DNA of 64,000 nt from Roseivirga misakiensis (GCF_001747105.1 NZ_MDGQ01000005.1:2294001-2358000), one strand, 5' to 3'. Positions 37,540 to 46,495 are shown, counted from the first letter of the stretch. Notes: generated by a model not told the origin, from the sequence alone. Translations and numbers: made by a program.

Positions 37540-39957
37540 TTATTCGGTTCTCAGAGATTTTACTGGATTGCTCACAGCAGCCTTTAGAGATTGATAGCTC
37601 ATGGTAGCCACAGCAATAAACAGTGATCCTAAGGCAGTTAGTGCAAATATCGTCCAACCGATGGTAGCTCTATACTCAAATCCTTGAAGCCAATTGTTGG
37701 AAAAATACCAAGCTAACGGTGCCCCAATTAAAAATGCGATAATGACCAGTTTACCCATGTCTTTAGAAAGCAGGTAAACCAACTGACCTACATTGGCACC
37801 TAGCACTTTTCTTATACCTACCTCTTTTATTCTGTTTTCAGCAGTATAAGCGGCTAAACCAAAGAGGCCTAGACAGGCGATGATAATAGCCAAGCTTGCA
37901 AACACTCCGAATATCTTACCAAGGCGCTGCTCGGCATCATACATACGTTCAAATCGAGCATCTAGAAATGACGTTTCGAATGGCTGATTTGGAGCAAATT
38001 TAGCCCAGCTGTCCTCCATCTTTTGTAAAAGTGAAGCATAGTCCGATGTATTTACTTTTAGATTGAGCAAGCCAGTACTGTTTCCCAGTTGCATTACAAG
38101 TGGGCCAATTTTGTCTTTCAACGTTTGAAAGTGGAAATCCTTCACTACACCAACAACCTTATAACCTTGGATAGTACCTTCTAAATCCGCAAACGTACCA
38201 ACAGTTTCACCAATCGGATTATCAAAGCCAAATTCTTTCACCGCAGCTTCATTGACAATTATGCCTAAAGAGTCTGTTGGAAAATCACGCGAGAAATTAC
38301 GGCCATCGACAATTTCCATTCCCATAGTTTCCAAATACTCATAATCAACTGTCCAGTTACTTGAGATAATTTGGTTATCCTGAGTCGGTACAACTCCCTT
38401 CAAGAACACGTTCATGTTATTACTCGAAGGTGTAGGTAAGAATCCGCTCAATGAAGCTGACTTCACTTCAGAAAATGACTCCATTTCTGTTTTTAATGCT
38501 GCCGTATTTCCTCGAGCTAAGTAAGCATCGTTTATAATAATCACTTGATCTCTGTCAAAACCTAGATTTTTATTTTGGATGAACTCCAATTGGTTTTGTA
38601 TAACCAAGGTTCCGATTACCAAGAATATTGAAGTACAAAACTGTACAACCACTAATACATTTCTCAGAGCTCCGCTTTTCATACCACCACTCAAGGCGCC
38701 TTTTAACACTTTTACTGGTTGAAAAGATGACAAGAAAAATGCTGGATAGGATCCCGCTAATAAGCCCACGAGGGTAATCCCCACAAACATGGCAATGAAA
38801 AACGTTGGGTTTTCAAAAGGTATCGTTAAGTCTTTGTCTGCAAGTCCGTTGAAAAACGGCATGGCTACATAGGCTAATCCGACAGCAAGTACAAATGAAA
38901 TAAAGCTTATCAATATAGACTCTGCTAAAAATTGATAAATCAATTGGCCTTTTACAGATCCTAATACTTTTCTGACACCAACTTCTTTAGCTCGGTGTGC
39001 CGAACGGGCTGTAGATAGGTTCATAAAATTGATACAAGCGATCAATAGTATGAAGAAACCAATGGCCGAGAATATATAAACATACTTAATGTCGCCATTA
39101 GCATCAAGTTCTCCCTGCAAATCAGAGTGTAAATGAATACTTTGAACAGGCTGCATTCCAAAAGCAAGGTTATTGCCATTGTTTTCCATTTGCTCCCAGT
39201 CCATATTCATGAAACGCTTCACTTCTGGACCGATATACTTTTCTAACATCGCAGGAAACAGGGAAGCCATTTTCTGAATATCAGCTCCCTCACTAAGCAC
39301 TATATACGTTTGGAAATTCATGCTCAACCAAATAGGCTGCTTCGCCTCATCCAGTGTTTCCATTGATCCCATTACGTCAAATTCGAAATGAGTATTAGCT
39401 GGAATGTCTTTATAAACCCCAGTAACCTTGTAGTCCTTATTACTTCCAAATTCAATTGGTTGTCCAAGTGGATCAGCATTACCGAAATATTTTGCGGCGG
39501 CAGTTTCACTCATCACCAAAGACTTCGGTTGCTTCAGCGCAGTTTCTGGATCACCTAGTACTAATTCGATACCAAAAATCTCTAAAGCTGAGTGATCGGC
39601 CCAGACGAAGTTTTCTTCTTTGAAAACATTATCTCCAAACCTGATGAACGGTGAACCGTTTTGCCTGAAACGTGCAAAGTTTATCACTTCTGGATAATCA
39701 TCAAGCATCGCTTTACCAACAGAAGGACCAACTACTGCTAAATCGAAAGCTGAGCCATTAAGCGCACCAGCCATCGTCAACCTATAAGTGTTCTCAGAAT
39801 TCTCATAGTGGCTATCGTATCCGAGCTCGTCCGAAACAAATAGCGTAATCATCAGGCAACAAGCTATGCCTATTGCCAATCCACTAATATTTAATAGGGA
39901 ATAGAACTTATTGCGGAACAGATTTCTGAACGCAATTTTGAGATAATTTTTAATCAT
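37540..39957 (-). CDS. FtsX-like (MacB-type) ABC transporter permease, no adjacent ATPase
   Basis: The 805-residue protein has two periplasmic core domains and two FtsX domains, with about eight spans. The loops KEVGVRKVLGSVKGQLIYQF and KEVGIRKVLGANVGQLVYLL are near-copies of each other and mark the coupling regions. Members of this Bacteroidota expansion act as mechanotransmission permeases for peptides, lipoproteins or stress agents. No ATPase gene is near. A TAGCTTTG element (39992-39985) and paired direct repeats (40022-40050) lie upstream. Confidence 0.92.
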   Translation of the reverse strand: MIKNYLKIAFRNLFRNKFYSLLNISGLAIGIACCLMITLFVSDELGYDSHYENSENTYRLTMAGALNGSAFDLAVVGPSVGKAMLDDYPEVINFARFRQNGSPFIRFGDNVFKEENFVWADHSALEIFGIELVLGDPETALKQPKSLVMSETAAAKYFGNADPLGQPIEFGSNKDYKVTGVYKDIPANTHFEFDVMGSMETLDEAKQPIWLSMNFQTYIVLSEGADIQKMASLFPAMLEKYIGPEVKRFMNMDWEQMENNGNNLAFGMQPVQSIHLHSDLQGELDANGDIKYVYIFSAIGFFILLIACINFMNLSTARSAHRAKEVGVRKVLGSVKGQLIYQFLAESILISFISFVLAVGLAYVAMPFFNGLADKDLTIPFENPTFFIAMFVGITLVGLLAGSYPAFFLSSFQPVKVLKGALSGGMKSGALRNVLVVVQFCTSIFLVIGTLVIQNQLEFIQNKNLGFDRDQVIIINDAYLARGNTAALKTEMESFSEVKSASLSGFLPTPSSNNMNVFLKGVVPTQDNQIISSNWTVDYEYLETMGMEIVDGRNFSRDFPTDSLGIIVNEAAVKEFGFDNPIGETVGTFADLEGTIQGYKVVGVVKDFHFQTLKDKIGPLVMQLGNSTGLLNLKVNTSDYASLLQKMEDSWAKFAPNQPFETSFLDARFERMYDAEQRLGKIFGVFASLAIIIACLGLFGLAAYTAENRIKEVGIRKVLGANVGQLVYLLSKDMGKLVIIAFLIGAPLAWYFSNNWLQGFEYRATIGWTIFALTALGSLFIAVATMSYQSLKAAVSNPVKSLRTE

Positions 39958-39984
39958 GTTGTTGAGTTTTGACCTTAATTAATT

Positions 39985-39992
39985 CAAAGCTA
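39985..39992 (-). promoter_or_regulatory. Predicted -7 promoter element of the FtsX-like permease gene
   Basis: TAGCTTTG on the minus strand fits TAnnTTTG. No clear -33 element stands at the right distance, which suits an activator-dependent promoter. Confidence 0.42.
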
Positions 39993-40021
39993 TGATTCAT
40001 AAACAGGGACCGAATATACTT

Positions 40022-40050
40022 ATCGGTAAACACCCGATTTTGATCGGTAA
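40022..40050 (-). repeat. Two direct repeats 21 bases apart upstream of the permease
   Basis: ATCGGTAA occurs at 40022-40029 and 40043-40050 (TTACCGAT on the minus strand), spaced two helical turns. They sit 30 to 58 bases upstream of the permease -7 element. The spacing resembles binding sites of LytTR response regulators; the regulator is not in this window. Confidence 0.5.
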
Positions 40051-40181
40051 GCCGTCAATAAAAATCTATTAACTAATGGGTAGATTCAGATAAGAGGTAA
40101 AATGTTGCAGTTTTACCCGAAAAAAATTCTATTAATCATAGAAGGCTAATTTTTTCTTATCGCCATCAGCTGAATCTAGAA

Positions 40182-41294
40182 TCACTTGACTCCTAAGGAC
40201 ATATGGGCAATTTCGTCGCCTTGAGTAGTTTGATAGGACTTCATTAGGTTGGCCGTGAGGCATGAGTGAATCGGTAGGATACCGATAACATCACCAATTT
40301 TCAAAACTTGCATCAACTCATTTGTAACAGTCAGAATTCCATGTTCTTGGGATATTGAGGTTAGCTTGGCACCTTCGATAATCGATGACCATTGATTGTC
40401 TTCAAAAACCACCATTTCTCCGAAAAACTTCTGACCAGTAGCATCAAACAAATGATCTTTAGAAAAATGTACCGCCCCACCATGAATTAAGACTTCATTG
40501 CGCTCTGGATACTTAGCAATAACCGGACACGCTACGGCCACGGCGATATCCTCTTCTTTGCAAACGTTCAGATAATTCATGACCAAATCATAGAATACAA
40601 AATTACCTGGCCCAATTTCGTCGATTGGCTCCATATGCTGCACCATCGAACAACCCGGAGTATCTCCCATTCTAATCTTTAACGGTCGGTTTGTTGGTTC
40701 AATTTGAGCTTTTATTTGTGCCAGCTCTTTCATGGCGTTTTCCCAAATCTTTTCGATTTCGCGAGTATCATTCGCATGATATGTATCACCGCAGTGACAA
40801 TACAATCCATACAAATTCATCTTATCCGATTGTTCTATGGCCGTAACCATTTCTTTGACTAGAGGTGTGTTCTTTGCATGAACACCAGACCTGCCGTAGC
40901 CGGCATCTATCTCAATAAATATATCAAGCGTTTCAACTAATTCTTGGTTTAGGAAAGTAATCGTATCTAAGTCCGTGGCTAAGAGTTTAACTTTTACTCC
41001 ATTTGTCAAAAAGGAATTGATCACCTGAATTTCGAGTCGGTTAAAAGGAAATGCAACAGTAATATCCTTCCATCCATGCTTGACAAAGTATTCGGCCATT
41101 TCTACAGAAGAAACTGCCGCCGCATCTATACCTTTTTCTCGAAATATCTCTCCAATTTCTTTCGATTGATGGGTTTTAAAATGAGGCACAAGCATAGTAT
41201 TAGTCAGTTTTGCCTTTTCTAACATGAATTCGATATTGGAATTGACCTTTGCTAGATCAAGTAACAAGGTCGGTCGTGTTATACCATCAATCAT
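40182..41294 (-). CDS. D-threonine aldolase / D-serine dehydratase-like PLP enzyme
   Basis: The 370-residue protein has the alanine racemase-like TIM barrel with PLP Lys40 in PHFKTHQS and the C-terminal metal pair His343 and Cys345 in PIHSCLTANL, as in zinc-dependent D-serine dehydratase and D-threonine aldolase. It would break down D-amino acids or beta-hydroxy-D-amino acids. Both catalytic centres look complete. The exact reaction cannot be told from sequence. It stands alone, diverging from the SPFH operon. Confidence 0.88.
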   Translation of the reverse strand: MIDGITRPTLLLDLAKVNSNIEFMLEKAKLTNTMLVPHFKTHQSKEIGEIFREKGIDAAAVSSVEMAEYFVKHGWKDITVAFPFNRLEIQVINSFLTNGVKVKLLATDLDTITFLNQELVETLDIFIEIDAGYGRSGVHAKNTPLVKEMVTAIEQSDKMNLYGLYCHCGDTYHANDTREIEKIWENAMKELAQIKAQIEPTNRPLKIRMGDTPGCSMVQHMEPIDEIGPGNFVFYDLVMNYLNVCKEEDIAVAVACPVIAKYPERNEVLIHGGAVHFSKDHLFDATGQKFFGEMVVFEDNQWSSIIEGAKLTSISQEHGILTVTNELMQVLKIGDVIGILPIHSCLTANLMKSYQTTQGDEIAHMSLGVK

Positions 41295-41369
41295 GGTTGA
41301 ATTTAATCATCGCAGATCAATTTTAGGATGAATGTGAAAAAAGTCTAAACCTTTTTCAGAAACCCCTCG

Positions 41370-41377
41370 TATATTTG
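41370..41377 (+). promoter_or_regulatory. Predicted -7 promoter element of the SPFH operon
   Basis: TATATTTG matches TAnnTTTG. The start codon is 45 bases downstream, and both inverted repeats of the leader lie between, so a repressor there would block transcription. Confidence 0.45.
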
Positions 41378-41383
41378 ATCACT

Positions 41384-41414
41384 AATTGATATCAATTTAA
41401 TATCACATTAAATT
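41384..41414. promoter_or_regulatory. Two overlapping inverted repeats, candidate operator
   Basis: AATTGATATCAATT (41384-41397) is a perfect 14-base palindrome. AATTTAAT (41394-41401) and ATTAAATT (41407-41414) form a second inverted repeat with a five-base spacer. Both lie between the predicted -7 element and the first ATG of an operon that encodes an Arc-family repressor, so autoregulation is a reasonable inference. Confidence 0.5.
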
Positions 41415-41421
41415 CTTAACT

Positions 41422-42276
41422 ATGCAGAAAATCGAATCACACTTTAAGCCACGTTCAGGATATGGCATGCTTGCCTTTGTTCTATTAATCTTCATTGGTG
41501 CTATTGCCGGTTTGGCCGTAACTCAACAAGGTGAATTTGGCTTACTTTTCATACTATTCTTTCTTTTACTCCCGGGATTCTTCGTTATTCAACCCAATAG
41601 GTCGCGGGTTATGATCTTTTTCGGAGAATACAGGGGCTCTGTCAAGGAAAATGGGTTCTACTGGGTAAATCCATTCTACGTAAAGAAAAAAGTATCACTT
41701 AGAGCGCACAACTTTGATAGTGAACGAGTAAAGGTGAATGACAAACTGGGTAATCCCATTATGATTAGTGTCATTTTAGTTTGGCAGGTAGAAGATACTT
41801 TTAAAGCTGTTTTTGACGTCAACGATTACGAGCACTTTGTTCGTGTGCAATCCGATGCCGCGGTAAGAAAACTAGCCAATACTTTCGCCTATGACAACTT
41901 CGAGGATGATTCGGAAATCACTTTGAGGTCGGGTATGGAAGAGGTAAACCACGATTTGGAAGAGGAATTGACAGAGCGATTGGCAATCGCTGGAATCAAG
42001 GTCATAGAGGCACGTATTGGCTATTTAGCATATGCCGAAGAGATTGCTAGCGCCATGCTACAAAGACAACAGGCAACTGCTATAGTCGCTGCAAGATTTA
42101 AAATTGTGGAAGGTGCTGTAGGAATGGTAGAAAGTGCTCTAGAAGAGCTAAATTCCAAGAGTATTGTAGATTTGGATGAAGAGAAAAAAGCATCCATGGT
42201 GAGTAACCTTATGGTTGTACTTTGCTCTGATAAATCTGCTACCCCTGTAGTAAATGCTGGTACACTTAACCATTAA
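41422..42276 (+). CDS. SPFH domain (band 7/stomatin-like) membrane protein
   Basis: The 284 residues have two close N-terminal spans (about 16-32 and 37-57), then an SPFH domain (FFVIQPNRSRVMIFFGEYRGS to IEARIGYLAY) and a helical tail with RQQATAIVAARFKIVEGAV. Proteins of this kind build membrane microdomains or regulate proteases and channels. It starts a four-gene operon with a DUF4177-like protein, an Arc-family repressor and an SdpI protein, which points to membrane homeostasis rather than protease control (inference). Confidence 0.92.
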   Translation: MQKIESHFKPRSGYGMLAFVLLIFIGAIAGLAVTQQGEFGLLFILFFLLLPGFFVIQPNRSRVMIFFGEYRGSVKENGFYWVNPFYVKKKVSLRAHNFDSERVKVNDKLGNPIMISVILVWQVEDTFKAVFDVNDYEHFVRVQSDAAVRKLANTFAYDNFEDDSEITLRSGMEEVNHDLEEELTERLAIAGIKVIEARIGYLAYAEEIASAMLQRQQATAIVAARFKIVEGAVGMVESALEELNSKSIVDLDEEKKASMVSNLMVVLCSDKSATPVVNAGTLNH

Positions 42277-42280
42277 AAAT

Positions 42281-42427
42281 ATGGAGTATAAACTTGTAGC
42301 TAAAGGAGCTTTTGAGAAAACAGAGACTTTTGAAAAGCGTCTAAACGCAATGGCTGCCCAAGGGTGGCGTGTAATCACAAATATGTCCCAGGGTGCTTAT
42401 TTGTTACTCGGGAAAGGGAAAATATAA
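42281..42427 (+). CDS. DUF4177-like small protein
   Basis: A 48-codon gene four bases after the SPFH stop. MEYKLVAKGAFEKTETFEKRL, then NAMAAQGWRVITNMSQGAYLLL shows the DUF4177 pattern of a beta hairpin plus a helix ending in QGW. The function of that domain is unknown. The tight spacing on both sides and its family-like pattern support a real gene. Confidence 0.75.
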   Translation: MEYKLVAKGAFEKTETFEKRLNAMAAQGWRVITNMSQGAYLLLGKGKI

Positions 42428-42430
42428 GCT

Positions 42431-42601
42431 ATGCCTAAGAAAAAACCTTTTGTTTTAAGGCTAGATCCGGAACTGTTATCTGCTGTCGAGAAATGGGCAG
42501 CAGATGAGTTTCGTAGTACCAATGGCCAAATGGAATGGCTTATCAATAAAGCACTAAAAGAGTCTGGAAGACTCAAAAAGAAAAAAGGTGAGTCTGAATA
42601 A
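42431..42601 (+). CDS. Arc-family ribbon-helix-helix DNA-binding protein
   Basis: A 56-codon gene. KPFVLRLDPELLSAVEKWAADE gives the N-terminal beta strand that inserts into DNA and the first helix; RSTNGQMEWLINKALKESG gives the turn and second helix of the ribbon-helix-helix fold, followed by a Lys-rich tail. Proteins of this size usually repress their own operon. Two inverted repeats in the operon leader are the natural target (inference). Confidence 0.85.
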   Translation: MPKKKPFVLRLDPELLSAVEKWAADEFRSTNGQMEWLINKALKESGRLKKKKGESE

Positions 42602-42627
42602 AATTTAAATAATAACCCACTTTAAAA

Positions 42628-43005
42628 ATGTCTGATTCTGAATCTATAATGGTACACAGTATCCTTATTGTCTCTAGTATGCTTGTGGCACTCTTGGCGA
42701 AATTCGTTCGGCCAGACGAACCGAATAATCTAAGCGGTTACAGAACTAAGCGATCAATGCGTAGCCAAGACACCTGGGAATTTGCCAACGAATATGCTGG
42801 TAATCTTATCATGTGGTCATCAATAATTACTGTCTGTCTTGAAATCCTATTGGCTATATTCATAGGTGGAAATACGGCAATAATCATTACTGTAATCATC
42901 ATGACCGTCGGGATGTTCGTAGCGATCGGTGCAACAGAGTATCAATTAGGAAAACGATTTGACAAACAGGGAAAACCCATTCAAAAATTCGGAGATAGAT
43001 TCTAA
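42628..43005 (+). CDS. SdpI family membrane protein
   Basis: The 125-residue protein has three likely spans and the SdpI signature GYRTKRSMRSQDTWEFANEYAGNL between the first and second. In Bacillus, SdpI gives immunity to the SdpC toxin and senses it, but most members have no known partner. No toxin gene is nearby. It is the last gene of the SPFH operon, four bases from the facing GT39 gene. Confidence 0.92.
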   Translation: MSDSESIMVHSILIVSSMLVALLAKFVRPDEPNNLSGYRTKRSMRSQDTWEFANEYAGNLIMWSSIITVCLEILLAIFIGGNTAIIITVIIMTVGMFVAIGATEYQLGKRFDKQGKPIQKFGDRF

Positions 43006-43009
43006 TGAA

Positions 43010-44710
43010 CTAGTCTATCTCCACTTTATACTTCTTACTGTTTATCGGCGGCTCAATCTCCCCTACTTGTATTGAAAAGCGGATATCGAATTGACCTTCT
43101 AAGTCTGGAATATTTAGCGTAACCAGCATTGTCCGTTCCTCGCCTACCGACATTTTACCAGATAAAAGTTTTAATCGTTCCATGCCAACAGGGGTAAGAC
43201 CTTTTAAATAATGGACGTTCAAGAAAACCTGCCTTGTGCCTGCATTCGCAAAATCTACTGACCGATCATATTTATTCTCCAGGTTTAAGGTCAGATTAAC
43301 TTGTTCTCCTGCCCGAAAATCATATTCTTTTTCGGCCTCGGTAATTTCTATGGATACCTTCCTGTAACTTCTAAAATTTTCAACAACACGGTAGTGAATG
43401 CCTTTGCCTATAGCGGTGAAATAGTCGTCATATCGGGTAGTGTCTCGAAAGCGATTGATCTGAAAAACAGTCTTCCCTTGAAGATTTTCTTCTAATGGAA
43501 GCAAATCATGATGTGTTTCTCTATAGTCGAAAGTATTGTAGCAGTGTACAATATCCTTGGTTAGATAAGCGTATCGCGACGAACGTTCGTAGTGATTGTT
43601 AAACATTATTGGTAAGCCTCCACTTAATTCATCAATTTCATCGGCCCAAGAATCCCAACCATGTAGCACATCCCATCCTTCAGTCCATTTCTTAGGAAAA
43701 AAATCATACATGAGGTAAATGCGTGCTGGAACCACGATAATTACAGAGGCTATGGCGAGTTTAACCAATACTTTTCTCCAATTCTGGTGTTTTCGGATGT
43801 ACTCATGCCCCAGTAACATAAAAGGCACAGATAACACGCTCGTCCAATGCTTATGAAACTCTACTTTGAAAGTGGAAACCAAAAAAAACACTAGAACACC
43901 TACAATCGTGAACTTTAATGCTCTATTAAAATCTGATTTCTTCTTATTGGCATAACTAGCCGCCAAAAGTGACACCCCTATTAATGGTCCAAATACCAAG
44001 GGCTGAACACCAATATAATAGGCGATATTCTCCCAACTAAATCCCATATCTATTCTATTGTATAAATGGAATTTAATTGTGGCAAATTCATTCATGTACT
44101 GCCAATAAGTATGTGGTAACATGAAAACCACTGTAAACCCTACGGTATACCAAAAGGTCTTTTTGGTTAATAATTTTACGTTTGAAAGCACAGTAAAAAA
44201 CACCACTAGTATACCATGATGCTTACTCATGAGAATCAGTGCAATAGAAAATGCCAACAAGAAAACAGTCTTTAAACTATCGTTTTTTAGATATTGCTTG
44301 TAGAAATAATAGAATAGCGCTACTCCTAAAATTAAAGGCACATCGGTTTTGACCATGTATGCTCCCACATGGACAGAAAGTAAGGCTAGAAATATCCAAA
44401 TCAGGAGTTTCGTATCCTTTTTTTCTGTGATCTTCCAGATCACAGTCATCGTCAGCATATTGGTAATGAGCATTCCCATTCTTAGGCCTAAACCATTCGG
44501 AATCAAGGCATAGCCAGGTGCAGATACTACTCCTACCATTGGTGGATGATCTAGGTACCCCCAATCTAAAAACTGAGAAAACAGCCAATAATAGGCCTCT
44601 TCTCCATTAACCTCAGTGAAATAGTTTTGAATGAGGCCAACAATAAACCATACACCAAGAAATCTGTAGAATAACTTGTTACTATCATGAAGAGAAAGCG
44701 ATGAGGTCAT
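43010..44710 (-). CDS. GT39/ArnT-like membrane glycosyltransferase
   Basis: The 566 residues have about ten membrane spans. In the first outer loop, NGEEAYYWLFSQFLDWGYLDHPPM holds the Asp-Glu-containing and DHPP motifs of GT39 enzymes, which use polyprenyl-phosphate sugars. The last 130 residues form a separate beta-rich domain (from about 440) with no known role. The acceptor may be lipid A, a glycan or protein. A TACTTTTG element at 44746-44739 fits a promoter. Confidence 0.88.
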   Translation of the reverse strand: MTSSLSLHDSNKLFYRFLGVWFIVGLIQNYFTEVNGEEAYYWLFSQFLDWGYLDHPPMVGVVSAPGYALIPNGLGLRMGMLITNMLTMTVIWKITEKKDTKLLIWIFLALLSVHVGAYMVKTDVPLILGVALFYYFYKQYLKNDSLKTVFLLAFSIALILMSKHHGILVVFFTVLSNVKLLTKKTFWYTVGFTVVFMLPHTYWQYMNEFATIKFHLYNRIDMGFSWENIAYYIGVQPLVFGPLIGVSLLAASYANKKKSDFNRALKFTIVGVLVFFLVSTFKVEFHKHWTSVLSVPFMLLGHEYIRKHQNWRKVLVKLAIASVIIVVPARIYLMYDFFPKKWTEGWDVLHGWDSWADEIDELSGGLPIMFNNHYERSSRYAYLTKDIVHCYNTFDYRETHHDLLPLEENLQGKTVFQINRFRDTTRYDDYFTAIGKGIHYRVVENFRSYRKVSIEITEAEKEYDFRAGEQVNLTLNLENKYDRSVDFANAGTRQVFLNVHYLKGLTPVGMERLKLLSGKMSVGEERTMLVTLNIPDLEGQFDIRFSIQVGEIEPPINSKKYKVEID

Positions 44711-44812
44711 GCTGCCCAGGAAGTTTAAAATTCAACCACAAAAGTAAGATTTTTAAAGAAATGAAAATTGTTCTGCATATTTGTGAATCTCTCGGAGAAA
44801 CAACAATTCTCA

Positions 44813-45196
44813 ATGCTTGACATCGGATTCAAATTTTTTAGATTTTGCGTTGTAGGTTTTTCAGGTATGGCTATCGACTATGGTGCCACTTACCTTGGTA
44901 AAGAGAAAATAAAGATCAATAAATACTTAGCGAATGGGATTGGTTTCCTGCTCGCGGCCACTTCTAACTTCTTCTTTAATAAATTCTGGACGTTTGATGA
45001 TAAAAGCCCTGACGAATTGGTGCAATACTCTAAGTATTTAAGTTTTGCACTAATAGGATTGGGCATCAACACATTGATAATTTATGTGCTGATCAATAAA
45101 AGAAATATGAACTTTTATTGGGCTAAGCTGATAGCTATCGGCATAGTAGTGATCTGGAACTTTGTGGCTAACTACAACTTCACCTTTCTTCAGTAG
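44813..45196 (+). CDS. GtrA family membrane protein
   Basis: The 127-residue protein has four spans and the GtrA motif TSNFFFNKFWTF. GtrA proteins are thought to flip polyprenyl-linked glucose or similar sugar carriers. I start at ATG 44813 (MLDIGFKFF), as the longer frame to 44768 would extend into the divergent promoter region. Divergent pairing with the GT39 gene suggests that the two supply and use the same lipid-linked sugar. Confidence 0.88.
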   Translation: MLDIGFKFFRFCVVGFSGMAIDYGATYLGKEKIKINKYLANGIGFLLAATSNFFFNKFWTFDDKSPDELVQYSKYLSFALIGLGINTLIIYVLINKRNMNFYWAKLIAIGIVVIWNFVANYNFTFLQ

Positions 45197-45210
45197 AAAG
45201 GCTCCCGCTT

Positions 45211-45915
45211 TTATTTGAAGACTTTCTGTAATAACGCGGTAGTTCTTGCCGCCGGATTTTCTCTGATATTTAATTCCTCCTTGGCAATCATTACAAATAA
45301 ACCGTCAATAGCTTTTTGAGTGACATAAGCAGTTAAATCGGTTTCAACTTTCTTCACAAAGGGAATTTTATTGTACTTATCCATCACATCGGACCAGTAT
45401 TTGGTCGCATTCACTTTAGCTAAGGACGCGTTTACAATTGGGCTAAATTTAGCAGTTAAGTCATCGGTAGTTTTAGATTCTAGCATTCTGGTGCCCGCAT
45501 CTTTACTACCCTTTACAATATTTATGGCATCCGTAATGGTAATAGCTTTAATAGCATCTATAAATATGTCTTTGGCTTCGACAGCGGCATCTTCGGCAGC
45601 TCTATTCAGCGATTCGATGGCTTTGTCTACTTCGTTACCAAGACCGATTCCTCTTAATTTCTTCTCAACGTTTTTGGCATCTTCTGGAATTGGAATTTTG
45701 ACCTCAGGATTACCCAAATACCCATTTACTTGAGATAGCACGTCCACTCCTTTGCCAGTTCCTTGTATAAAAGCCTCCTTTAAAGCATTTGCGGCTTCTT
45801 CTTTAGAAAACTCTTTACCACCGAGCAGCCCTTTAGCTTTTTTCAGCAATTGTGCCTCGGCCGTGCACCCAAAAACAAATAATAAACTAAATAGAAGAGT
45901 GAATCTTTTGATCAT
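45211..45915 (-). CDS. DUF4197 family lipoprotein
   Basis: The 234 residues start with an export signal whose end (VFGC) fits a lipobox only loosely, and continue as a mostly helical protein with NEVDKAIESLNRAAEDAA and KYWSDVMDKYNKIPFV, the DUF4197 pattern. Function is unknown. It converges on gtrA with a 14-base gap. Confidence 0.88.
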   Translation of the reverse strand: MIKRFTLLFSLLFVFGCTAEAQLLKKAKGLLGGKEFSKEEAANALKEAFIQGTGKGVDVLSQVNGYLGNPEVKIPIPEDAKNVEKKLRGIGLGNEVDKAIESLNRAAEDAAVEAKDIFIDAIKAITITDAINIVKGSKDAGTRMLESKTTDDLTAKFSPIVNASLAKVNATKYWSDVMDKYNKIPFVKKVETDLTAYVTQKAIDGLFVMIAKEELNIRENPAARTTALLQKVFK

Positions 45916-45988
45916 AACCTTGCTTTTGATTCTCTAACGTAGCGATTCAAAAAAAGCTCATATCACAAGACTAAATTTTTGTTAAAAA

Positions 45989-46243
45989 TCACTTATCAGC
46001 CTCAGTGATTAGCACTACTTTTTGGTTTTCAGTAATGGCATCTACCATTCTAGTGTAACTCACGCGTTGCCCCGAAGCCTTAGAAACATAAAAATACTCC
46101 ATGCCCTCGAGCTCCACCGTACATTCGCCTAATTCGTAGCGTAAAGACTTGACAACAGCACCTTCAACGATGGGGTTATTGTTCAAATCAATTAAGGTTG
46201 GCAATGGCTTTTCTTTTGGTTTCTTTTTAAACAGTCCGAACAT
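45989..46243 (-). CDS. Small protein of unknown function
   Basis: I do not recognise the family. The 84 residues start with MFGLFKKKPKEKP, then a beta-rich stretch (GAVVKSLRYELGECTVELEG and EYFYVSKASGQRVSY). It is short and soluble, with a basic N-terminus that could touch the membrane. It sits alone between DUF4197 and leuS. Confidence 0.7.
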   Translation of the reverse strand: MFGLFKKKPKEKPLPTLIDLNNNPIVEGAVVKSLRYELGECTVELEGMEYFYVSKASGQRVSYTRMVDAITENQKVVLITEADK

Positions 46244-46434
46244 AACGTGAGATTAAAGGCTAAATATATGACCTCATTTTAAACTATAAGAAGGGTTATA
46301 TTAAATTCTTTCATTCAACCCAGGTCTGCCTAGTTTTGTTTTACCCAAACTGAGGGTTTGAGCCTGATAGCAACCAAGAATAAAATTCAATAAACACCCC
46401 AGGTCAGCATCTTATAGATATTTAATCAAAAGCA

Positions 46435-46464
46435 TTTCTATAGGGACTAAAAACACTATTTTTG
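46435..46464 (+). promoter_or_regulatory. Predicted promoter of leuS
   Basis: TTTC (46435-46438) and TATTTTTG (46457-46464) are 18 bases apart. The leuS ATG lies 31 bases after the element. No T-box-like leader is seen in the 252-base gap. Confidence 0.5.
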
Positions 46465-46495
46465 CAGACTTCAATAAGACAATCGATTAGCAAAA

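Noticed and set aside
40022-40050. Two repeats considered as the start of a CRISPR array
   Set aside because: Only two 8-base copies with a 13-base spacer occur, and no cas gene is present.
42628-43005. SdpI as immunity gene of a nearby toxin
   Set aside because: No SdpC-like or other toxin reading frame is visible in the flanking sequence.
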